From Fidelibacterota bacterium (lineage in GTDB: Bacteria; Fidelibacterota; UBA2242): a stretch of DNA of 7,163 nucleotides. Position numbers and translations under genes: made by a program. The stretch spans positions 1 to 7,163 of the forward strand of contig JALOAB010000115.1 of assembly GCA_023229045.1 (NCBI GenBank), read 5' to 3'. The stretch's first letter is position 1, and every line of letters begins with the position of its first letter. Shown one piece after another: positions 1-4,875 of the stretch. Under the pieces are notes generated by a model, which saw nothing but the letters and a program-made list of their open reading frames with translations, was not told the origin of the DNA and made no database searches.

Positions 1-906
1 CCGTTATTAAACTTAAAGACGGCGAATTTGCACTTTGGCGCGGATAAAATCAATGAAGTCAAAACTTATGACGATGACATTATCCCGCAAATCGAGTCGG
101 CCATATTGCATAAAAAGCGCGTTGAAATAAACCTGCCGATCAGAAATATTCACCGCACCGTCGGAGCCAGAATGAGCGGTTTGATAGTTGGGAAATATGG
201 CGCGAAAGGTCTCCCGGACGACATGATCAAAATTAACTTTACCGGTTCAGCCGGTCAGAGTTTTGGCGCCTTTTTAGCTCCGGGCATTTCGCTGAGAATC
301 GAAGGCGACGCTAATGATTATTTGGGTAAAGGCATGTCCGGCGGACGAATTATTCTTCTGCCACCGACCGACGCCGGTTTTCAGGCCCATGAAAATGTAA
401 TTTGCGGTAATGTCATTCTCTACGGCGCCACCGGCGGGGAAGTTTACATCAACGGTCGCGCCGGTGAAAGATTCGCGGTTCGTAACAGCGGCGCACTGAC
501 GGTGGTGGAAGGAGTCGGCGACCATGCCTGCGAGTATATGACCGGAGGCACGGTTGTCGTAATCGGACCAACCGGTGAAAATTTCGGAGCCGGAATGAGT
601 GGCGGAGTCGCCTATATCTATGATTACACCCAATTATTCGATACCAGATGCAACCTGGATATGGTCGATCTTGAGAGCGTCTGGAATAAAGAAGACGTTC
701 TCTTTCTACATTCCATTCTACAGAAACACTATAATTATACCGGCAGTTCCTATGCCGCCCAAATACTGAGCAAATGGGACTCAAATTTTCCGATGTTTGT
801 CAAAGTCATGCCGATTGATTACCGCAAATCGCTGGAGCGCATGAAACAGACCGAACGCACCGACCTCGAGATCGTCGCGGCTACCGAGGAGGTCTTCAAT
901 GTCTAA
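1..906 (+). CDS. gltB: Glutamate synthase large subunit, C-terminal part (5' end outside window)
   Basis: This is the last 301 codons of the large (alpha) subunit of NADPH-type glutamate synthase, which converts glutamine plus 2-oxoglutarate to two glutamates in the cytoplasm. The frame is open from base 1, so the TTG at 28 is not a start and about four fifths of the protein (glutaminase, central and FMN/Fe-S domains) lies upstream. What is visible is the GXGXG right-handed beta-helix domain, with its glycine-rich turns (GKGMSGG near codon 113, GATGGEVYINGRAGERFAVRN near codons 144-164, MTGGTVVVIG, FGAGMSGG). It is followed by the usual helical tail (YTGSSYAAQILSKW, then KVMPIDY). It overlaps gltD by 8 bases (ATGTCTAA), and the gltD Shine-Dalgarno lies inside its last codons, which suggests translational coupling for a 1:1 complex. 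Identification rests on family motifs and on the adjacent small subunit; no anomaly is visible. Confidence 0.96.
   Translation, partial: PLLNLKTANLHFGADKINEVKTYDDDIIPQIESAILHKKRVEINLPIRNIHRTVGARMSGLIVGKYGAKGLPDDMIKINFTGSAGQSFGAFLAPGISLRIEGDANDYLGKGMSGGRIILLPPTDAGFQAHENVICGNVILYGATGGEVYINGRAGERFAVRNSGALTVVEGVGDHACEYMTGGTVVVIGPTGENFGAGMSGGVAYIYDYTQLFDTRCNLDMVDLESVWNKEDVLFLHSILQKHYNYTGSSYAAQILSKWDSNFPMFVKVMPIDYRKSLERMKQTERTDLEIVAATEEVFNV
887..893 (+). promoter_or_regulatory. Shine-Dalgarno of gltD, inside gltB
   Basis: AGGAGGT lies 5 bases before the gltD ATG and within the last coding codons of gltB. It decides the gltD start and, together with the 8-base gene overlap, points to coupled translation. 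Its strength is also evidence about the organism, because true Bacteroidota rarely use such sites. Confidence 0.85.
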
Positions 907-2332
907 AATTTCCGGTTTCATTGATATAAAAAGACAAGAACCGGGCAAACAGGAGGTAGCAAATCGAATCCGCCATTTTCGCGAATTCGAAACGCCTCTG
1001 CCCTATGAAACTTTGATAGATCAAGCCGCACGCTGTATGGACTGCGGCATCCCTTACTGTCACGCCTGCGGTTGCCCGCTCGGCAACCTCATTCCGGATT
1101 GGAACAATATGGTTCACCGCGGTCATTGGCAAAGGGCTCTTGAGCTTCTTCACGCCACCAATAATTTTCCTGAAATAACGGGCAGAATTTGTCCGGCGCT
1201 TTGCGAATCCGCCTGCAGTCTGGCAATCAATCAGGAACCGGTCTTGATTAAACACATCGAACTGCAAATCGCCGAAAAAGGCTGGCAGGAAGGCTGGATA
1301 AAACCGCAACCGGCAAGTGTCAATAGTAATAAAAGGGTGGCGATCATCGGCTCCGGTCCAGCCGGATTGTCGGCGGCACAACAATTAGTGCGCGGCGGTC
1401 ACAGCGTAGTCGTTTTTGAAAAAAGTAATCGAATTGGCGGTCTCCTGCGCTATGGAATCCCGGATTTCAAATTGGAAAAATGGGTTATCGACCGACGCCT
1501 CGCCCAAATGCAGTCCGAAGGCGTCATTTTCGAACCGGATGTCGATGTCGGCGTTGACATTTCGCCGCACTATCTGTCGCGCAATTTCGATGCGATTATC
1601 ATCGCAACCGGAGAAAGCGTCGCTCGCGATCTTAATGTTCCGGGACGCGAGCACAAAGGGATTCATTTTGCGATGGATTATCTCAGCCAGCAAAATCGCC
1701 GCAATAATGGCGAATCGATTCCAGCCGAAAAGATAATCGACGCCAAAAATAAACATGTCGTCGTCATCGGCGGCGGTGACACCGGGGCGGATTGTATCGG
1801 CACCGCCCAGCGACAGGGCGCCAGGCGGATCACCCAAATTGAATTACTGCGCCAACCACCCACGGAACGGACCTCTGATAATCCCTGGCCGTACTGGCCA
1901 AAAATTCTGCGAACCTCCAGTTCGCATGCCGAAGGCTGTCAGCGTTTGTGGAGTATCCTGACCAAAAGCTTCGCCGGTAAAAATCAGCATGTCGCCAGTC
2001 TGCAATGCGTCAAGTTAGATTGGCAAAAAGATCCACAAACCGATAACCAGAAGTACAGCGAAATTCCCGGTTCCGAATTCGAACTGAAAGCCGATTTGGT
2101 GCTAATCGCAACCGGCTTTAGCCATACCGAACACAGTCCGCTGTTACAAAAACTGGCTTTAGAAAAGAATGCTAAGGGCAATATCAAAGTCGATTCCAAG
2201 GGAATGACTTGCGCGAGCGGAGTTTTTGCCGTCGGCGATTGTGTCTGCGGGGCGTCGCTGGTCGTCAATGCCATTCAACAAGGGCGGGCGATCGCTAAAA
2301 GAGTACATCAATTCTTAACGAGTAAAACTTGA
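899..2332 (+). CDS. gltD: Glutamate synthase small subunit (beta, NADPH-oxidising)
   Basis: This 477-residue protein is the normal length for GltD. It takes electrons from NADPH through FAD and passes them via [4Fe-4S] clusters to FMN in the large subunit. The N-terminal cysteine cluster is C46-x2-C49-x4-C54, then C57 and C59 before PLGN, with a second group C98-x3-C102-x3-C106. The FAD Rossmann motif is GSGPAGLSAA (151-160). The NADPH Rossmann motif is GGGDTG (291-296), and the C-terminal FAD contact is GVFAVGDC (441-448). The ATG at 899 is preceded at 5 bases by AGGAGGT (887-893), a near-perfect Shine-Dalgarno that fixes the start inside the gltB end. An extra cysteine (C57) sits between the usual third and fourth ligands, and spacing from C54 to the CPLGN cysteine is x4 rather than the x3 of classical enzymes. 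Related oxidoreductases share this fold, but the adjacent gltB makes GltD the firm call. Confidence 0.97.
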   Translation: MSKISGFIDIKRQEPGKQEVANRIRHFREFETPLPYETLIDQAARCMDCGIPYCHACGCPLGNLIPDWNNMVHRGHWQRALELLHATNNFPEITGRICPALCESACSLAINQEPVLIKHIELQIAEKGWQEGWIKPQPASVNSNKRVAIIGSGPAGLSAAQQLVRGGHSVVVFEKSNRIGGLLRYGIPDFKLEKWVIDRRLAQMQSEGVIFEPDVDVGVDISPHYLSRNFDAIIIATGESVARDLNVPGREHKGIHFAMDYLSQQNRRNNGESIPAEKIIDAKNKHVVVIGGGDTGADCIGTAQRQGARRITQIELLRQPPTERTSDNPWPYWPKILRTSSSHAEGCQRLWSILTKSFAGKNQHVASLQCVKLDWQKDPQTDNQKYSEIPGSEFELKADLVLIATGFSHTEHSPLLQKLALEKNAKGNIKVDSKGMTCASGVFAVGDCVCGASLVVNAIQQGRAIAKRVHQFLTSKT

Positions 2333-2333
2333 A

Positions 2334-3200
2334 ATGACTGATTTAAAACGGATTCATTTCTATAAAATGAGCGGCGCTGGCAACGACTTTATCCTGATTG
2401 ATAATCGTCAGGGACTGATCGATGCCGATAATTGTCAGGAGCTGATCCGCCGGATCTGCCGGCGTAAATTTTCGGTTGGAGCCGATGGCGTAATCCTGAT
2501 TGAAAGCGATCCTGAGGTTGATTTCCGCTGGCGTTTTTTCAATGCCGATGCCAGCCAAGCCGAGATGTGTGGCAACGGCGCGCGCTGTGCGGTGCGCTTT
2601 GCCTACCTGACCGGCATCGTTGAAAAAAAACAAATGGCTTTTCGGACTCTGGCGGGCATAATTCGAGGCGAGCTTCTCGGCGATCGTGTCAAGGTGCAGA
2701 TGATACCTCCCCGAAACCTGCAGACGGATTTGAAACTCAGGGCTGATAATCGCCTGTTCAGATTGGATTTTATCAATACCGGAGTGCCGCATGCGGTCTG
2801 GCTGGCTGACAACGCGCAGGAATTGGAATCGATCGATATTTTGCACTGGGGAAATGCTATCCGCTTTCACCCGACTTTTCAGCCAGCGGGTACTAACGTC
2901 AATTTCGTGTTCGTCGAGGATTCGCATCATCTGGTAATACGAACCTATGAACGCGGCGTGGAAGGTGAAACCCTGGCATGTGGCACCGGTTCCGTTGCGG
3001 CGTGTCTGACCAGTACCGTCCGAAATCGCGTCCAATCTCCCGTCGAAGTAAAAACAAGAGGCGGTGAAATATTAACAGTCTATTTCGAAATGTTCGGCTC
3101 ACCACAAGACCCAACCACTATCAGGTTTGATGAGGTCTATCTGGAAGGCGAGGTCAAAGTTGCCTATGAGGCGGATCTCTGGACTGAAACATTGCGATAA
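2334..3200 (+). CDS. dapF: Diaminopimelate epimerase
   Basis: This 288-residue, PLP-independent racemase interconverts LL- and meso-diaminopimelate, the last step before lysine and the source of the peptidoglycan cross-linking residue. The two pseudo-symmetric halves are both visible. The N-terminal signature is KMSGAGNDF (11-19). The first catalytic cysteine is C79 in ADASQAEMCGNGARC. The second is C216 in ERGVEGETLACGTGS, within the usual glutamate- and glycine-rich loop. Both thiols of the two-base mechanism are therefore intact. The ATG follows the gltD stop after a single base (TGAAATG) with no clear Shine-Dalgarno of its own, so translation is probably coupled to gltD. Its product step directly follows that of the next gene, DapL, even though it is encoded before it. 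Length and motifs are ordinary for the family. Confidence 0.97.
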   Translation: MTDLKRIHFYKMSGAGNDFILIDNRQGLIDADNCQELIRRICRRKFSVGADGVILIESDPEVDFRWRFFNADASQAEMCGNGARCAVRFAYLTGIVEKKQMAFRTLAGIIRGELLGDRVKVQMIPPRNLQTDLKLRADNRLFRLDFINTGVPHAVWLADNAQELESIDILHWGNAIRFHPTFQPAGTNVNFVFVEDSHHLVIRTYERGVEGETLACGTGSVAACLTSTVRNRVQSPVEVKTRGGEILTVYFEMFGSPQDPTTIRFDEVYLEGEVKVAYEADLWTETLR

Positions 3201-3225
3201 TAATTAATTTCTTGCAAGAGGAAAA

Positions 3226-4392
3226 ATGATAATTGACAAATCTGAGCGACTGAAACAACTTCCGCCCTATCTCTTCCAGGAGATCGATCGACTAAAAGCT
3301 GAACTGATTGCCAAAGGCGTGGATGTGATCAATCTGGGAGTGGGCGATCCTGATCTGCCGACGCCCTCGCACATTATCACAGAACTTGAAAGAGCCGCGC
3401 GCGATCCGGTCAATCACCAGTATGCATCCTACTCGGGAATGGATGATTTTAAAAAAAGTGTCGCCGGCTGGTACAAACGCCGTTTCAATATCGAACTCGA
3501 CGCCCGCAGTGAAGTGCTCACACTGATTGGTTCTAAAGAGGGAATCGCGCATCTGCCGCTGGCTTTTATCAATCCGGGCGATTTATCTCTCGTTCCCAGC
3601 CCGGCCTATCCGGTCTACCATATCACGACGATGTTCGCGGGCGGCGAATCCTATTTTATGCCGTTGAAAAGCGAAAATCATTTTCTACCCGATTTAAAGG
3701 CTATTCCTTCCGGGATCGCGCATCGCGCCAAGCTTATCTATATTAATTATCCCAATAATCCGACCGGCGCCACGGCTGAGCGCGAATTTTTCCGGCAGGT
3801 TATTGATTTTGCCCGCGAATACAAAATCTTGGTGTGTCATGACGCCGCCTATACCGAAATGGCGTTTGACGGGTACCAGCCGATGAGCTTTCTCGAATTA
3901 CCCGGCGCCAAAGAGGTCGGTATTGAATTTCATTCTCTGTCGAAAACCTATAATATGACCGGCTGGCGTCTGGGCTTTGCCGTCGGGAACAGCGAAGCCC
4001 TAAACGGATTGGGACAGATCAAAAGCAATATCGATTCGGGAGTTTTTAATGCCATTCAATATGCCGGCATTACCGCACTTGAGGCCGATCAAAGTTGCAT
4101 AACAGAAATGCAAAAGGTCTATCAGGAAAGGCGTGATATTCTGATCCGCGGATTGAGAAAAATCGGCCTTAATCCGCAAACGCCCAGGGCGACCTTTTAT
4201 GTCTGGTGTCCGACTCCACCTGGGTATAAATCGAAAGATTTCACGACTTTACTTCTGCGCCAAACCGGGATCGTCACTACCCCGGGAAGTGGATTCGGCG
4301 CGGCCGGAGAAGGTTATATTCGAATGGCTCTTACCGTAAATAAAGAGCGAATCGGAGAAGCCGTCGATCGGATGTTGAAAATTTCCCTCTGA
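3226..4392 (+). CDS. dapL: LL-diaminopimelate aminotransferase (PLP, fold type I)
   Basis: This 388-residue class I/II aminotransferase moves the amino group of glutamate onto L-tetrahydrodipicolinate in one step to give LL-DAP and 2-oxoglutarate. That bypasses the succinyl or acetyl branch of lysine synthesis (DapD, DapC, DapE). Visible features are the N-terminal NLGVGDPDLPTP block (36-47), IGSKEGIAH (101-109), the PLP-contact residues N178 in NYPNNPTG and D206/Y209 in HDAAY, the Schiff-base lysine K240 in HSLSKTYNMTGWRLG, and the substrate-carboxylate arginine R366 in EGYIRMAL. The phrases around the lysine and HQYASYSG match DapL better than aspartate or alanine aminotransferases, and the neighbouring dapF supports that role. 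The ATG is preceded by AAGAGGA (3216-3222). It is the last gene of the gltB-gltD-dapF-dapL string; no obvious terminator directly follows it. Remaining doubt is substrate: close homologues can have broader specificity. Confidence 0.93.
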   Translation: MIIDKSERLKQLPPYLFQEIDRLKAELIAKGVDVINLGVGDPDLPTPSHIITELERAARDPVNHQYASYSGMDDFKKSVAGWYKRRFNIELDARSEVLTLIGSKEGIAHLPLAFINPGDLSLVPSPAYPVYHITTMFAGGESYFMPLKSENHFLPDLKAIPSGIAHRAKLIYINYPNNPTGATAEREFFRQVIDFAREYKILVCHDAAYTEMAFDGYQPMSFLELPGAKEVGIEFHSLSKTYNMTGWRLGFAVGNSEALNGLGQIKSNIDSGVFNAIQYAGITALEADQSCITEMQKVYQERRDILIRGLRKIGLNPQTPRATFYVWCPTPPGYKSKDFTTLLLRQTGIVTTPGSGFGAAGEGYIRMALTVNKERIGEAVDRMLKISL

Positions 4393-4490
4393 CGTCCTAT
4401 TTAAAAAACAGCTTCTCTCCATATATTTTATCGCAGGCAAATAAAAATTCCCGAATTCTTAATTTATTTAAGTAATTACAAAAAAAATAT

Positions 4491-4520
4491 TTGACAAAAA
4501 TGTAGAAACTATTATCTTTG
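4491..4520 (+). promoter_or_regulatory. Bacteroidota-type promoter (TTG-N19-TAnnTTTG)
   Basis: TTGACA begins at 4491 and TATCTTTG occupies 4513-4520. TTG to TA is separated by 19 bases, matching the -33 TTG / -7 TAnnTTTG consensus known for the primary sigma factor of Bacteroidota and relatives. AT-rich sequence with A-runs lies just upstream. The predicted transcript would start near 4527, about 350 bases ahead of the glutamate dehydrogenase ATG. Read as an E. coli sigma-70 promoter it is poor: TTGACA is perfect, but the nearest TATTAT (4510-4515) is only 13 bases away. The motif match is direct; activity is inferred. Confidence 0.72.
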
Positions 4521-4570
4521 CATCCAGAATAAATTAATCTTGATTTTTATATTCATTTATTCATTTTTTA

Positions 4571-4612
4571 GATTGATTACTTTGTGGATTGATTAATGAA
4601 AAGTTGGATTGA
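4571..4612 (+). repeat. Three direct repeats of GATTGA upstream of the leader structure
   Basis: GATTGATTA occurs at 4571-4579 and again at 4587-4595, and GATTGA occurs a third time at 4607-4612 within TGGATTGA (the eight-mer TGGATTGA is at 4585-4592 and 4605-4612). The starts are 16 and 20 bases apart. They lie 50-90 bases downstream of the promoter, in the early leader. They could be a protein-binding or RNA-binding site. Low sequence complexity in this AT-rich stretch makes chance a real alternative. Confidence 0.4.
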
Positions 4613-4772
4613 AAAAATAACCCGGAATAACAGAACGGCGCCACGCTTTGACCGTCGGGAATCAAGCTGTTCGCTGAGCGCTTCGGTTGCCGGCAATGCG
4701 TCCTCTCTTGCGGCGCCGAAGATATTTTTTCAATATGAATTAATCAGCTTCCGCATACTTCAGATCATTTAG
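4596..4772 (+). CDS. Possible 58-residue small ORF overlapping the leader structure
   Basis: An ATG at 4596 opens a frame of 58 codons ending in TAG at 4770-4772. It starts MKSWIEKITRNNRTAPRFD, has a serine- and alanine-rich middle and ends in a hydrophobic tail (FRILQII). It spans exactly the GC-rich island, the terminator hairpin and both arms of the long inverted repeat. I recognise no family. The upstream GTGGA (4584-4588) is a weak ribosome site, and the frame may be open only because the island is GC-rich. It could be a leader peptide whose translation affects folding, a small protein, or nothing. The first codon lies at the base of the outer helix (4590-4597), so folding could hide its start. 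Confidence 0.25.
   Translation: MKSWIEKITRNNRTAPRFDRRESSCSLSASVAGNASSLAAPKIFFQYELISFRILQII
4608..4734 (+). repeat. Long-range perfect inverted repeat (12 bp arms) with nested 7 bp arms
   Basis: ATTGAAAAAATA at 4608-4619 is the exact reverse complement of TATTTTTTCAAT at 4723-4734. Nested within, CGGCGCC at 4636-4642 is the reverse complement of GGCGCCG at 4712-4718. An outer pair, TGATTAAT (4590-4597) and ATTAATCA (4739-4746), continues the symmetry with a short length difference between the arms. The whole 157-base element is thus an imperfect hairpin. It may act as an antiterminator, as a folded RNA, or be a small non-autonomous mobile element; no target-site duplication is evident at its edges. 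Confidence 0.6.
4681..4730 (+). terminator. Intrinsic terminator hairpin with T-tract, ahead of glutamate dehydrogenase
   Basis: The 5' arm 4681-4696 (CTTCGGTTGCCGGCAA) pairs with the 3' arm 4708-4721 (TTGCGGCGCCGAAG). This gives 14 pairs (one G-T wobble) with single-base bulges at 4688 and 4693 and an 11-base loop. ATATTTTTT follows immediately (4722-4730). It lies 288 bases beyond the dapL stop and downstream of its own promoter, so it fits better as an early terminator of the leader transcript, or the end of a small RNA, than as the end of the dap operon. Confidence 0.7.
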
Positions 4773-4790
4773 ACCAGATAGGTCATTAAA

Positions 4791-4821
4791 AATGTCAATC
4801 TCGGATTATTCCAACGACATT
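4791..4821 (+). repeat. Small inverted repeat between the terminator and glutamate dehydrogenase
   Basis: AATGTC (4791-4796) and GACATT (4816-4821) are exact reverse complements around a 19-base loop. Just upstream, GACC (4772-4775) and GGTC (4781-4784) form a four-pair stem with a five-base loop. Both are short and may be chance. They are recorded because they fill the part of the leader that lacks other features. Confidence 0.25.
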
Positions 4822-4875
4822 GTGAGCTATTTTCGACTGTCAGGGTAGTTTTTTATAGAAAAAGGAGCAAATCAA

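Larger units (their letters stand above)
4527..4746 (+). ncRNA. Candidate structured leader RNA / attenuator or riboswitch upstream of glutamate dehydrogenase
   Basis: Two incompatible folds can be drawn by eye. Fold A is a terminator hairpin (4681-4721 plus T-tract). Fold B pairs 4608-4619 with 4723-4734 (12 perfect base pairs, using the T-tract) and 4636-4642 with 4712-4718 (7 perfect pairs, using the 3' arm of the terminator). An outer 8-pair helix, 4590-4597 with 4739-4746, can extend fold B. Mutually exclusive terminator and long-range pairings between a promoter and a gene are the hallmark of transcription attenuators and riboswitches. I do not recognise the sequence as any known riboswitch, tmRNA, SRP RNA or RNase P RNA. 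A free-standing RNA of about 200 bases ending at the T-tract is the main alternative. The pairings are seen; the function is inferred. The start is approximate. Confidence 0.5.
4393..4875 (+). other. Structured intergenic region between dapL and glutamate dehydrogenase
   Basis: These 483 bases are AT-rich except for a GC-rich island at about 4621-4720. They contain a promoter (4491-4520), GATTGA repeats (4571-4612), a 58-codon ORF (4596-4772), a long-range inverted repeat and a terminator hairpin ending in a T-tract near 4730. From 4735 to 4860 I see no convincing second promoter, only small hairpins. The stretch 4393-4490 holds AT-rich sequence that could act as an UP-type element, but no clear terminator for dapL. 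AAAGGAG (4861-4867), 8 bases before ATG 4876, is the ribosome site of the downstream gene. Confidence 0.85.

Noticed and set aside
28..30. TTG as start of the first gene
   Set aside because: The frame is open to base 1 and the upstream residues continue the GltB sequence, so this is the middle of a truncated gene.
896..1837. Minus-strand open frames of 162 and 150 codons across gltD
   Set aside because: Both lie antisense to gltD, whose cysteine, FAD and NADPH motifs are intact. The frames look like products of codon bias.
2343..3035. 230-codon open frame on the minus strand across dapF
   Set aside because: It is the antisense shadow of a complete, motif-intact dapF. Its translation shows no recognisable family and there is no credible ribosome site or independent context.
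4510..4515. TATTAT as a sigma-70 -10 box for TTGACA 4491
   Set aside because: The spacer would be 13 bases, too short for a sigma-70 promoter. The overlapping TATCTTTG at 19 bases from TTG fits the Bacteroidota type instead.
4621..4720. GC-rich island as tmRNA, SRP RNA, RNase P RNA or a known riboswitch
   Set aside because: I could not find the conserved core sequences of these RNAs by eye. Only the terminator and long-range pairings are supported.
4650..4722. Open minus-strand frame through the GC-rich island
   Set aside because: It lacks a start codon with a ribosome site, is short, and has no recognisable product.
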